A program made the translations under genes and the position numbers. Of a DNA stretch of 64,000 nt, positions 26,586-35,712 are shown piece after piece; position 1 is the stretch's first letter; each line of letters begins with the position of its first letter. Origin of the DNA: Adhaeribacter aerolatus (GTDB lineage: Bacteria; Bacteroidota; Bacteroidia; Cytophagales; Hymenobacteraceae); the NCBI RefSeq assembly GCF_007991635.1, contig NZ_BJYS01000036.1, positions 1 through 64,000 of the forward strand. The letters run 5' to 3'. Below the pieces are notes generated by a model, which was given only the letters and a program-made list of their open reading frames with translations, made no database searches and had not been told where the DNA came from.

Positions 26586-28922
26586 TTAATTACGGGCAGC
26601 GCCTTTGGGTTTAATTTTTAGTTTCTCGCCCGGACTCACGTTAAAATCTGCTTTGTTATTCCAGTCCATTATTTCTTTAATGGTAACCCCGTAGCGACGG
26701 GAAATCTGGTACATCGATTCGCCGGCCGAGACGGTGTGGGAAACCGGACCAGCGGCATAACTGCCATTACTGGCTACAGTAGGCGCAACATCGGCGGTTT
26801 GTGCCTGCGGTTTATTTACTGTCGAAGTCGGGTAACTGGCCGATGTTACCGGCGGGGCAACCAGTTTCAGGTTCTGGCCAATCGCTAATGGCATTTCACC
26901 CAAATTATTCCAGGTTTTCAGATCCTCTAAAGAAACCTGGTACATCTTGGAAATAGCATATAACGTTTCGCCTTTGGTTACCACGTGTACACCGGGGTTT
27001 GATGCTGGCTGCGCCAAAGCCTTAGCCGGCTCTTTGTAAACGGAGGCCGGAGCGGTAGTTTTAGTAGGCGCGGCAGCTACCGGTTCTTTTAATATTACGG
27101 CTGGTTTGGGAGCCGGCGTTTCTATCGCAGTAGTTTCAGTTATCGCATTCGAATCGGTAGCCGTAGGGGTATTAATTTCAGTTGCAGTTGTGGTGGCTAC
27201 CGGAGCGGGCGTTTTAGTTCTGCTGTAAACCAAAGGCGCGGTTGGTTTATTTACCGGCTCAATTTGCTTGTCGATATTGGCAGATAAAGAATCATCGGTC
27301 TCTTCGGCTTCTTCGTTGGTTTGGGCAATGGCTTCATCCAGCGATGGCTCAGCTGGGCTCGGGGTCGCACTGGTAGTTGCAGCCTCATTTATGGTGGTTT
27401 CTGCCGCAGGTGTTGTTGCAGGTGCTGGTCTGGTTGCTAGCTGGGGTTCAGCTACTGGTTCAGGGGTGGCGGGTACTTCCACTTCCTGTACTTTCGCTGG
27501 TTTCTTTTTCACGCCAAACCATTTATTCAAGCGTTTTTCCAAAGCCGACGCTATCGACTTTTCTTCTTCGCGGTTTGAATCAGCAGATTTGTTTTCGGTT
27601 CTGGCTTTTGCCGGATCGTCGTTTTGGGCCAGAATACCTGGTTGAGCGGGTGCCGGAGCATTGTCGGGATACGTTTTCTGGAACTCAACCGGCGTATTGG
27701 CCGGCCGGCGGCGCTGCATCCACAGCAACCGGCCTTCGGCCAAGGTTTCGGTGGCTTTTAAGCGGTTGTAGAACAAAAGCGAGCGTACTTTTACGCCGTG
27801 TTGCTGCGCCACCTGCTGAATGGTTTCGCCTTGTTTTACTACGTGGTAGGGCGCATCGGCTTTGCTGTGCTTCATCTCTAAATAATAGGCTTCGCCGGGT
27901 ACAATCGGGTCGAAACTATACATGTCGTTGTACATCAGGAACCGACGGGCGGGCATATCGGCTTCGGCGGCCAGTTTATCTTTGGTATCGCCGCGGCGGG
28001 CAATAATTACTTTCAGGTTATTTTGTTTCCGGAATTCGCGTTTGCCGGTTTGCTCGGCGTAGGTATTCTGGCTACCGGTACGGTTAGAGGCATATATTAC
28101 CGACTGCTGATCGGGGTTGGTAACCGGAATAAGGACGGTATAGGTTTTATCGTAAGGTACCGCCCGACCGTGCAGCCACTTATTATATTTTTGTAATTCG
28201 GCTTCATCGGTTTGGGTTTCCATCGCAATTTCGCGGAAGCTTTTGCCCGCCGAAGCCGTCATTTCCTGCAATAAAATCATTGGCGCGGGGTTGCGGCCCA
28301 CGTAATTACTGAAAGCTACTTTGTGCGCTAAAAATGTAAGAATATACGGATGCGTTCTTTCCGTAATATCCATTTCTTTTTTATTTACATCGTTGGGCTT
28401 GGCGTAACCTTTAGCGCCGGTTAACCCCAAGTTGTAAGAGAGCAACGTGTTGTGCCAGTTTTTATAATATACATTGTTGTGCTTTACCAGGTAGCGGGCG
28501 GCACCTCGGGTAGATTCTATAATATGCTTACGTTCATCAATATCCTGGTTTATCTGCAATTTCTGGTCCGAGGCGGCTTCTTTTTTAAATTGCCAGAAAC
28601 CTACGGCGTTGGAGGTCGAAACCGCATCCGAAACCAGGCCGCTTTCCTGCAAGGCCAAATATTTAAAATCATCGGGTAAGCCTTCTTCCCGGAAAATGCG
28701 CTCAATAATCGGGAAATACGTATCGGCCCGGTCTACTTTAGCCTGGAAATAAGTCGGGTATTTGGTTAAGGCATCTACTTGTCTTTGTATTTCCTGCCGG
28801 CCCCTATCGTTTACCCGCAGGTGCTGGTCTGCAAAATAAATATCCGAAGGAACAATAATATTTTGGGCATTAGCCAGGAAGCTGATACAGCTTAGGAGGA
28901 ACAAAATGGTACCTTTTCGCAT
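26586..28922 (-). CDS. LysM-containing lytic transglycosylase (MltD-like)
   Basis: A periplasmic cell-wall enzyme that cleaves the MurNAc-GlcNAc bond. The 778-residue protein has a signal peptide (1-20, ending LANAQ). A GH23/SLT domain (about 60-230) has the catalytic Glu E93 in LALQESGLVSDAVS and the AVGFWQF motif. LysM peptidoglycan-binding modules follow: one near 350-400 (VKQGETIQQVAQQHGVKVRS), and two at the C-terminus near 665-710 (VTKGETLYAISKMYQVS) and 730-775 (VSAGESMYQISRRYGVT). Between them is a long Pro/Ala/Thr/Glu-rich low-complexity linker (about 440-655). Single gene with a strong terminator; its upstream region holds the DnaA-box cluster. Confidence 0.95.
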   Translation of the reverse strand: MRKGTILFLLSCISFLANAQNIIVPSDIYFADQHLRVNDRGRQEIQRQVDALTKYPTYFQAKVDRADTYFPIIERIFREEGLPDDFKYLALQESGLVSDAVSTSNAVGFWQFKKEAASDQKLQINQDIDERKHIIESTRGAARYLVKHNNVYYKNWHNTLLSYNLGLTGAKGYAKPNDVNKKEMDITERTHPYILTFLAHKVAFSNYVGRNPAPMILLQEMTASAGKSFREIAMETQTDEAELQKYNKWLHGRAVPYDKTYTVLIPVTNPDQQSVIYASNRTGSQNTYAEQTGKREFRKQNNLKVIIARRGDTKDKLAAEADMPARRFLMYNDMYSFDPIVPGEAYYLEMKHSKADAPYHVVKQGETIQQVAQQHGVKVRSLLFYNRLKATETLAEGRLLWMQRRRPANTPVEFQKTYPDNAPAPAQPGILAQNDDPAKARTENKSADSNREEEKSIASALEKRLNKWFGVKKKPAKVQEVEVPATPEPVAEPQLATRPAPATTPAAETTINEAATTSATPSPAEPSLDEAIAQTNEEAEETDDSLSANIDKQIEPVNKPTAPLVYSRTKTPAPVATTTATEINTPTATDSNAITETTAIETPAPKPAVILKEPVAAAPTKTTAPASVYKEPAKALAQPASNPGVHVVTKGETLYAISKMYQVSLEDLKTWNNLGEMPLAIGQNLKLVAPPVTSASYPTSTVNKPQAQTADVAPTVASNGSYAAGPVSHTVSAGESMYQISRRYGVTIKEIMDWNNKADFNVSPGEKLKIKPKGAARN

Positions 28923-29289
28923 AACAACAGGCTTTAAGTGAATAAATTATGGATTAAGAAATAATATTAAAAGCAATCGGTTCTTCGGTTTTTGCCGCAA
29001 CTGGCGCAAAAACAGACGCAACCGGAGAACAAAATAGCAGATTTAGTGCCGAATCAGGAATTTTTCGGGTGATTACTTATCTACAATTTATCCACAAGTT
29101 ATCCAAAGCAACTCTTTAAGGTTGATACACCAAATTGCATAGAATGAATAAGTTGCAAATGTAGTTGTTTTAGCAAAGCCGTTGAAATATGCTAAAATTA
29201 GAAGAATAGGAAGTAAGAAGTAAAGCCTGAAAATAGCAATATAATTTTCTTATATATTTCTGAACGAGCGCTTTATAAAACTTATTGCC
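28923..29289. other. Gene-free interval of about 370 bases with DnaA-box cluster
   Basis: Lies upstream of the lytic transglycosylase and downstream of the O-methyltransferase. It holds three DnaA-box-like 9-mers (29077-29107), a GTTTTTGC/GCAAAAAC inverted pair near 28990-29015, and an AT-rich tract (about 29215-29285). No open frame or tRNA is seen. Confidence 0.6.
29077..29107 (+). promoter_or_regulatory. Three phased DnaA-box-like sites
   Basis: TTATCTACA (29077-29085), TTATCCACA (29088-29096) and TTATCCAAA (29099-29107) follow each other in direct orientation with starts exactly 11 bases apart. The middle one is the perfect canonical DnaA box; the outer two differ by one base each. They may be part of a replication origin or a DnaA-controlled regulatory site. 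Confidence 0.6.
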
Positions 29290-29934
29290 TTACTTTTTGC
29301 GCATTAGCAACAGCCCGTCGCGGAGCGGCAAAAGCACGTTCTCTACCCGGTCGTCCTGCTGTATTTTTTGGTTAAAATCCAGGATAGCCTGGGTGTCTTT
29401 GTCTATTTTTTTACACGGTTGCTGCACTACTTTGCCACTCCAGAGCACATTGTCGGCCAGGATAAAACCACCCGCAACGGTTTTCTCCAGAATCAGGTCG
29501 TAGTAGCGGCTGTAGTTAATTTTATCGGCATCAATAAATACCAGGTCGAATTGAATATCTAGGGTAGGAATAATTTCGAGGGCATTGCCGAGGTAATATT
29601 TTATTCTGTTCTCCAGCCCGGCTTCCGCTACATACTTCCGGACCAAGTCTTCGAGTTCGTCGTTGATATCTATGGTATGTAACTGTCCATCCGGGGCTAA
29701 ACCTTCCGCCAAACACAAACCCGAGTAGCCGGTGTAAGTGCCAATCTCCAATATTTGCTTGGGTTTAATCATGTGCGACAACATAGCCAACACCCGGCCC
29801 TGGTAATGCCCCGAAAGCATACGGGGCATTAACACCTTTAAGTAAGTTTCGCGGTTTAGCCGCTGCAACAGTTCCGGCTCCGGGCTGGTGTGCTGCAATA
29901 CATATTCCTGAAGCTCTTTGGAGAGAAAATCCAT
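29290..29934 (-). CDS. Class I O-methyltransferase (COMT-like)
   Basis: A 214-residue SAM-dependent methyltransferase of the O-methyltransferase family 3 (catechol/caffeoyl-CoA type). The SAM-binding motif I is ILEIGTYTGYSGLCLAEGL (about 68-86). The later VFIDADKINYSRYYDLIL carries the metal-binding Asp and NYSRYY, and ADNVLWSGKV is typical of this family. Bacterial members methylate small catechols or hydroxylated metabolites with a divalent cation; some relatives act on tRNA (TrmR). The substrate is not predictable here. It follows the M16 peptidase gene by only 17 bases on the same strand, so they form an operon. Start ATG 29934. Confidence 0.9.
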   Translation of the reverse strand: MDFLSKELQEYVLQHTSPEPELLQRLNRETYLKVLMPRMLSGHYQGRVLAMLSHMIKPKQILEIGTYTGYSGLCLAEGLAPDGQLHTIDINDELEDLVRKYVAEAGLENRIKYYLGNALEIIPTLDIQFDLVFIDADKINYSRYYDLILEKTVAGGFILADNVLWSGKVVQQPCKKIDKDTQAILDFNQKIQQDDRVENVLLPLRDGLLLMRKK

Positions 29935-29951
29935 AACAAGTATTTTAATGT

Positions 29952-31190
29952 CTAATTATTAGCCGGTATGTAATTCAGGTAGCTTAAATTGTCTTCGTGC
30001 AAAACCTCGTTGGCAATATCCTGCAGTTGTTTGGCCGTTATGCCCCGGATTTGGTCGAATATTTCGTTCAGTGTTTCCACTTTGTCCAGGTCCAGAATGC
30101 TTTTGCCCAGCATCATCATTAAACCAATATTGCTTTCTTCGGCCATAGCCAGTTGGCCCATGAGTTGTTCTTTGGCGGTATGTAGTTGTACCGTGCCTAA
30201 AGGCTTTTCGCGCAATATTTTAAGTTCCTTTAATACCAGCGAGGTCGTTCGGTTTAGCTGTTTTTTTTCGGTGCCAAAGTAAATGCCAAACAAGCCGGTA
30301 TCGATATAAGTAGTGTAGTTGGCATCGATGGTATAAACCAACCCGTGTTTTTCGCGCACCGCCAGGTTTAACCGCGAGTTCATGCCAGGCCCACCTAAAA
30401 TATTAGAGAGCATAAAAAACGGAATTCGCTTTTCGTCCGCAAGGGCATAAGCCGGACAGCCTATCATACAATGGGCCTGGGTAATGGGTTTTTCCAGGTT
30501 TACCCGGTTGGGCTGGTACTGGCTAAATGGTTGCCGCTCGCGACTGCTCTCGATGCGGGGCAGCGGTGCCAAATATTTCTGGCTAAGTTTTAAAACTTTA
30601 TCGAAAGGTAAATTACTCACCGAACAGAAAACCAGCCGATTGGTACTCATGTTGTCCTGAATAAACTTGAGAAAATCAGCTTTTTTAAAGCCCGATACGC
30701 TTTCGCGGGTACCTAAAATATTATTGCCCAGGCTGTGATTGCCAAATATAACATTGTCAAACTCATCTATCACTGCGTCTTCAGGCGTGTCGAGGTACAT
30801 GGCCATTTCTTCCAGAATAACGCCGCGCTCTTTTTCTATTTCTTTGCCCGGAAAAACGGAGTTAAAAGTGATATCAGTCAGCAGGTCGAAGGCTTTTTCG
30901 AAATGGTTATCCAATACCGAAGCATAAAAACACAGCTTTTCTTTGGTGGTATAGGCATTTAGTTCGCCGCCCACCGTTTCGAGGCGGTTGAGAATATGAA
31001 ACGATTTGCGTTTTTTGGTGCCTTTAAACGCCATGTGCTCCCAGAAATGGGCAATACCCAGTTCTTCCGGCTTTTCGTCGCGGCTGCCAATATCCAGCAT
31101 AAAGCCGCTGTGGGCAATTTTGGTATGGGTAACTTGTTTATGAATAATACGAATGCCGTTAGGCAAAGTATGCAGTTGATAATCAGGCAT
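29952..31190 (-). CDS. M16 family zinc peptidase
   Basis: Insulinase-type metalloprotease, 412 residues, the length of a single processing-peptidase-like subunit. The inverted zinc motif HxxEH is H48-F-W-E51-H52 (HFWEHMAFKGT), with the third ligand among the Glu residues of EKERGVILEEM (about 125-130). The C-terminal half is the inactive M16_C domain. No signal peptide is seen, so it is probably cytoplasmic and degrades small peptides, perhaps after signal-peptide or targeting-peptide release. First gene of a two-gene operon with the O-methyltransferase. A TACCTTTG promoter-like box lies 21 bases before the ATG at 31190. Confidence 0.93.
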   Translation of the reverse strand: MPDYQLHTLPNGIRIIHKQVTHTKIAHSGFMLDIGSRDEKPEELGIAHFWEHMAFKGTKKRKSFHILNRLETVGGELNAYTTKEKLCFYASVLDNHFEKAFDLLTDITFNSVFPGKEIEKERGVILEEMAMYLDTPEDAVIDEFDNVIFGNHSLGNNILGTRESVSGFKKADFLKFIQDNMSTNRLVFCSVSNLPFDKVLKLSQKYLAPLPRIESSRERQPFSQYQPNRVNLEKPITQAHCMIGCPAYALADEKRIPFFMLSNILGGPGMNSRLNLAVREKHGLVYTIDANYTTYIDTGLFGIYFGTEKKQLNRTTSLVLKELKILREKPLGTVQLHTAKEQLMGQLAMAEESNIGLMMMLGKSILDLDKVETLNEIFDQIRGITAKQLQDIANEVLHEDNLSYLNYIPANN

Positions 31191-31210
31191 GCAATATAAA
31201 TTTGGGAGGG

Positions 31211-31218
31211 CAAAGGTA
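31211..31218 (-). promoter_or_regulatory. Possible -7 box of the M16/O-methyltransferase operon
   Basis: On the minus strand this reads TACCTTTG, matching TAnnTTTG, 21 bases before the M16 start codon. The -33 region shows only GGTTTTC, so the match is partial. Confidence 0.4.
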
Positions 31219-31251
31219 CGAAATATTAAAGAGAAAACCGTTTAAACCGGC

Positions 31252-32385
31252 TTATTTGCCCGCGAGCAGTTCTATGTAAAGCCGATGGATTTGGGTAATG
31301 GTTTTTCTGGGACGGAAACGGGTTGCCTGTTCTACACCTTTTTGGATCATGTCGGCTCTTAATTGCTGGTCTTGGGCTGCCTGCTTCAATAAATCGGCAA
31401 GATGGCTTATATTATTCGGTTCGGCGTAAAGGGCTGCTTCGCCGCCGGCTTCGCTAAAACATGAACCCGTAGAGGTGACAACCGGCACGCCGCTGTTCAA
31501 CGCTTCCAGGATTGGAATACCAAAACCTTCGAAAACCGAGGGGTATACAAATAAATAAGCTAACTGGTAAATCGCCGGTAATTCTTCGGTGGGAATATAA
31601 GGCAGAAATATTACGCGTTGGACTAGATTGTTTTGCCCGATAAAAGCCTCTAGTTCTTTTTTATAAGTGGTGGCGCGGCCAATAAATATAACCGGTAAAT
31701 CAGCAGCAAGACCGGCCTGGTGCCAGGCCCGGAGCAATTGCAACTGGTTTTTCCGCGGCTCCAAAGTGCCTACGCATAATATAAAAGTATCGGGTAGCTT
31801 ATATTTCTGTTTAATTAATTGCAGGTTTTCGGCGGGTAATAATTGATGAAAGATGGGGTTACAATCCTGGTAAATAACCTCAATTTTCTCCTCTGGAATA
31901 TTATAATGCTGCATAATATCCTGACGGGTTTGTTCGCTGATAGCAATAATTCTATTTGCCCGGCGGCAGGCGTACCGGAATTTATAATGATACACTTGCC
32001 GGTCGATGGGTTTGTACAACTCGGGGTACCGGATAAAAATTAAATCGTGAATGGTAACCACCTGTTTTAAGTTAGGCGGCAGGCCAGCCGGTAATTCGTT
32101 GCTCAGGCCGTGATAAAGCTTAATATCTTGTTTTTTTAGGTCGGCTCCTAAACCAAAGGTACGCCACAAGGCCGGCAATGCTTTGTGCCAGTTGGTGGGT
32201 GTTATTATTTTTACCTGGTCGGAGGTAGCATAAAATTGCCGGAATGTTTCGGAAACGCGGGGTGTAAACAAGAAATATTCATCCTGCGGATAATATTCAG
32301 CTAAACCCGAAATAACAAAACGGCTGTAATTGCCCAGGCCGGAGGTATTATTAAAAGCTCTTTTGGCGTCCAGGCCTATTCTCAT
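31252..32385 (-). CDS. Glycosyltransferase family 4 protein
   Basis: A 377-residue retaining GT-B glycosyltransferase. The acceptor half starts MRIGLDAKRAFNNTSGLGNYSRF, whose Gly-rich loop is typical of the WbaZ/mannosyltransferase-like group. The donor half has FILCVGTLEPRKNQLQLL (about 208-225) and the EX7E-type region SVFEGFGIPILEALNSGVPVV (about 286-306), which binds the nucleotide-sugar. It probably adds a sugar (often mannose) to a surface polysaccharide or lipid-linked glycan at the inner face of the membrane. It stands alone rather than in a polysaccharide cluster. Start ATG 32385. Confidence 0.93.
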   Translation of the reverse strand: MRIGLDAKRAFNNTSGLGNYSRFVISGLAEYYPQDEYFLFTPRVSETFRQFYATSDQVKIITPTNWHKALPALWRTFGLGADLKKQDIKLYHGLSNELPAGLPPNLKQVVTIHDLIFIRYPELYKPIDRQVYHYKFRYACRRANRIIAISEQTRQDIMQHYNIPEEKIEVIYQDCNPIFHQLLPAENLQLIKQKYKLPDTFILCVGTLEPRKNQLQLLRAWHQAGLAADLPVIFIGRATTYKKELEAFIGQNNLVQRVIFLPYIPTEELPAIYQLAYLFVYPSVFEGFGIPILEALNSGVPVVTSTGSCFSEAGGEAALYAEPNNISHLADLLKQAAQDQQLRADMIQKGVEQATRFRPRKTITQIHRLYIELLAGK

Positions 32386-32573
32386 AGAGGTTACGGGGTT
32401 AAGCGGGCAAAATTAAGCTTACTGGTTGATATTTAATATTTATACCGGTTGTTTAACTTTTATTTCTGAAAGATGCTGCTAATATTTGCTTAGTTACTTA
32501 GTTTTACCGGTATTTATTTGGCCGAAAAATTGCTGGTTTTTCCGGCTAATTGCCTAAAATTTATGATGCTCCT

Positions 32574-33863
32574 ATGAAATACGAACGTATTAACGCCGAC
32601 TTATTTGTCCAGAACCGCAAGCAATATTGCAGCCGTTTAAAGCCCTGTTCGCTGGCTGTTTTTCAGTCGAACGATATTATGCCCACCAACGCCGACGGAA
32701 CCATGGCTTTCCGGCAAAGCAGCGATTTGTTTTATTTAAGCGGCGTAGACCAGGAAGAAAGTATTTTGCTGTTGTTTCCGGATGCGAAAGATGTAAAGCA
32801 CCACGAGATTCTGTTCGTGCGCGAAACCAACGACCATATATTAACCTGGGAAGGCTATAAATTAACAAAAGATGAAGCCCGGGAAGTATCGGGTATTAAA
32901 ACCATTTACTGGACCTCAGAATTTAAACAGGTTTTTAATGCGTTAATGGCCGAAGCCGAAAACGTATACCTGAACACCAACGAACATTTGCGGGCGGTGA
33001 TAGAGGTAGAAACCCGCGATGCCCGCTTTTTAAAATGGTGCCGCGAAACCTACCCGCTGCACCAGTACCACCGCAGCGCCCCTATTATGCATCACCTGCG
33101 GGCCGTTAAATCCGATATTGAAATAGAGTTAATTAAAAAAGCTTGTAGAATTACCGAAAAAGCTTTTCTGCGGTTGCTTAAATTTATTAAGCCGGGCGTG
33201 ATGGAGTACGAAATTGAAGCGGAGATTGTGCACGAGTTTATCCGCAACCGGTCCCGCGGACCAGCATACGGTTCTATTATTGCTTCCGGCGCTAACGCCT
33301 GCATCCTGCACTACGTAGATAACTTCCGCGAATGTAAAGACGGCGATGTGGTGCTGATGGATTTTGGCGCCGAATACGCCAACTACGCCGCCGACCTGAC
33401 CCGCACGGTACCGGTAAACGGTAAATTTACGCCGCGCCAGAGAGAGGTATATAATTCGGTGCTGCACGTACTCAAAACGGCCCGCAACATGCTGGTGCCC
33501 GGTAATACTTTAGACCAGTACCATTCGTTTGTGGGCACGGTTATGGAAAACGAACTGATAAAACTGGGCTTGCTGAACGAAAGCGACGTTAAAAATCAAG
33601 ATCCGGATAAGCCGCTGTACAAGAAATATTTTATGCACGGCACCTCGCATCATTTGGGTTTAGACGTACACGATGTGGGCAATAAATACCGGCCATTTGA
33701 GCCCGGCATGGTTTTTACCTGCGAGCCCGGCATCTATATCCGCGAAGAAGGCTTGGGAATCCGGCTGGAGAACGATATTCTGGTAACCCACAGCGGCCCC
33801 GTAGATTTAATGCAGAATATTCCGCTGGAACCCGAAGAGATTGAGCGACTCATGCAAAGCTGA
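32574..33863 (+). CDS. pepP: Xaa-Pro aminopeptidase (aminopeptidase P)
   Basis: Removes an N-terminal residue next to proline. The protein is 429 residues from ATG 32574 (MKYERINADLF). The N-terminal creatinase-like domain (about 1-170) is followed by the pita-bread metallopeptidase fold. The dinuclear metal ligands are in VLMDFGAEY and DLTRTV (two Asp), HGTSHHLGLDVHD (His), FTCEPGIYI (Glu) and GIRLENDILV (Glu), all present. Cytoplasmic, no signal peptide. The frame is open upstream to a TTG at 32550 but without family support. Single gene, with a likely hairpin terminator about 35 bases after the stop. Confidence 0.93.
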   Translation: MKYERINADLFVQNRKQYCSRLKPCSLAVFQSNDIMPTNADGTMAFRQSSDLFYLSGVDQEESILLLFPDAKDVKHHEILFVRETNDHILTWEGYKLTKDEAREVSGIKTIYWTSEFKQVFNALMAEAENVYLNTNEHLRAVIEVETRDARFLKWCRETYPLHQYHRSAPIMHHLRAVKSDIEIELIKKACRITEKAFLRLLKFIKPGVMEYEIEAEIVHEFIRNRSRGPAYGSIIASGANACILHYVDNFRECKDGDVVLMDFGAEYANYAADLTRTVPVNGKFTPRQREVYNSVLHVLKTARNMLVPGNTLDQYHSFVGTVMENELIKLGLLNESDVKNQDPDKPLYKKYFMHGTSHHLGLDVHDVGNKYRPFEPGMVFTCEPGIYIREEGLGIRLENDILVTHSGPVDLMQNIPLEPEEIERLMQS

Positions 33864-34230
33864 TTTTAGAGAACAATTTTTTTAATGCTTTAATACGAGA
33901 CAGATATGGCCCCGCGCGATACCTGTCTTTTTATTTTAGGCTGGTAGCTCCGCAAACTATAAGCTGCACAAGTAAGGATTGAAATAATTTTAGGGGAGTT
34001 AACAGCTACAGAATTGCTTCAGAATTAGATTATAATATTGGTTTATTAAGTATTGATTATTGTTAACTTTTAGGGGCAGCCCCTCATTCCTGGTTTCTTT
34101 AGAGAAACTAGGATTACCGAGTAAATAAAGCAAATGTTTGGGTGGAATAAAGTTTTATTTATCAGGTTCGGGGCTGCCTACTTAACAAAATAATTTTCAC
34201 CCCCTTCGGATAGCTTACCGGCTAAGTTAC
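33864..34230. other. Gene-free interval of about 370 bases
   Basis: Holds a likely terminator of pepP (33898-33935) and the upstream region of the TolC gene. GGGGCAGCCCC forms a short palindrome near 34073-34083. No further gene, tRNA or clear promoter is seen. Confidence 0.4.
33898..33935 (+). terminator. Probable terminator of pepP
   Basis: Stem AGACAG (33898-33903) / CTGTCT (33923-33928), extendable by ATA pairs with mismatches, followed by TTTTTATTTT. Confidence 0.5.
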
Positions 34231-35712
34231 ATGTATAAAGTTTTTATTTACTTAGTTTGCTTCTTCCTCTTTTTCGGAGCCTTGCCTGCTTTGGGTCAGG
34301 TAAAACCGGAAATGCGCCTTTTTACGTTGGCGGAGGTGGTCCGGCAGGCCAAAGAAAACTCGCCCAGTTACCGGTACACTTCAGTTTTGTTCGAGAACAA
34401 GCAATGGCAGTACAAATCTTTTAAAGCTAATTTCTTACCCCAGTTAAACCTAAACGGATATTTACCGGAGTATAATAAAAATATTGTACCGGTATTGCAG
34501 CCAAACGGGAGCATAATTCCACAACCCAACCATAGCGCGGCTTCTGCTTTGGCTTTATCGCTGGGGCAGGAGGTATGGTTTACCGGCGGCTATATTTCCA
34601 TCAACAGTAATATTAACCGGTTCGATGATTTTATAGAAGGCAAGGAGCGAATTCCCCGGCGTTATACAGCAGTGCCGGCTACCATTACTTTTAATCAGCC
34701 GTTTTTTGGGTACCGGTGGCTAAAATGGGAGAATAAGGTGCAGCCCTTACGCTACGAAGAGGCTCGGCGCGATTACTGGGAACGCATGGAAGGCATTGCC
34801 GAAGAAGCCACGAGCCACTTCTTTAGTTTATTACTCAGCCAGATTAGTCTCCAGATTGCCGAAAAAAATGTCAGTACAAACGAAATATTGTATAAAAACG
34901 CGCAGGAACGGTTTAGTAAAGGCAGCATGCCCGAAAATGAGTTGCTGCAGATTGAGCTAAGTTTATTAAACTCGCGGCAAAACCTGGAGCAAACCACTTT
35001 GGATGTGGAAGGTAGTACCTTACGCCTAAAAATATACCTGGGCTTAACCGATGATGAACCCATTATGTTGGTACCACCCTCGGAGATTCCGGAATTTGCG
35101 GTAGACGAGAAATTTGCCCTGGAGCAAGCCCATAAGTACCGGCAGCGCATAATTGGTTTTAAGCGCGAGTTACTGGAAGCCGAGATGAGCATGGCCCGGG
35201 CCAAAGGTGAGACCGGGGCTACGGCCAGCTTGTTTGCCTCTTTTGGCCTTACCCAGCAAGCCAAAAATATACCCGATGTTTACCAGCAACTCTCCGAACA
35301 GCAACGTTTGCGGATTGGTTTTAATATTCCGGTAATGGATTGGGGCCGTTCGGATGCGCGTTTGGGTACGGCCAAGGCCAACCAGGAACTCGTAAAAGCC
35401 AACGTAGAGCAGCAGCGGATTAACTTCGACCAGGATATTTATTTGAATGTAAAGCGCTTTAAGGTACTGCGCAACCAGATGGCGGTGGCCAAACGCACCG
35501 ATGAAATAGCTGAAAAGCGCTACACCTTAACCAAGGAACGCTACCTGGACGGGCAAATTGGCATTCTGGATTTAAACGTAGCTACCGAAGAAAGAGACAA
35601 GGCTACACGTAGTTATGTAAGCGCCCTCCGTAATTTCTGGATGGCTTATTATAACCTGCGGCAAATAACGTTGTACGATTTTGAGTTAAATAAACCAATA
35701 ATAGCTGAGTAG
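34231..35712 (+). CDS. TolC family outer-membrane channel
   Basis: A 493-residue outer-membrane efflux protein. It has a signal peptide (about 1-23, FLFFGALPALGQ) followed by two OEP repeats with long heptad-rich helices (KNAQERFSKGSMPENELLQIELSLLNSRQNLEQT; ERYLDGQIGILDLNVATEERDKATRSYV). In TolC-type proteins these build the trimeric alpha-barrel through the periplasm. It would normally work with a membrane-fusion protein and an inner-membrane pump, but neither is adjacent, so the partner must be encoded elsewhere. ATG 34231 directly precedes the signal peptide. Substrate unknown. Confidence 0.92.
   Translation: MYKVFIYLVCFFLFFGALPALGQVKPEMRLFTLAEVVRQAKENSPSYRYTSVLFENKQWQYKSFKANFLPQLNLNGYLPEYNKNIVPVLQPNGSIIPQPNHSAASALALSLGQEVWFTGGYISINSNINRFDDFIEGKERIPRRYTAVPATITFNQPFFGYRWLKWENKVQPLRYEEARRDYWERMEGIAEEATSHFFSLLLSQISLQIAEKNVSTNEILYKNAQERFSKGSMPENELLQIELSLLNSRQNLEQTTLDVEGSTLRLKIYLGLTDDEPIMLVPPSEIPEFAVDEKFALEQAHKYRQRIIGFKRELLEAEMSMARAKGETGATASLFASFGLTQQAKNIPDVYQQLSEQQRLRIGFNIPVMDWGRSDARLGTAKANQELVKANVEQQRINFDQDIYLNVKRFKVLRNQMAVAKRTDEIAEKRYTLTKERYLDGQIGILDLNVATEERDKATRSYVSALRNFWMAYYNLRQITLYDFELNKPIIAE

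Noticed and set aside
26586-28922. Splitting the LysM protein into two genes at its low-complexity linker
   Set aside because: The frame is continuous with catalytic domain, linker and LysM modules in the usual order; Pro/Ala/Thr linkers are normal in such wall enzymes.
34773-35264. Antisense open frame of 163 codons inside the TolC gene
   Set aside because: Shadow of the conserved TolC coding sequence; codon pattern fits only the plus strand.
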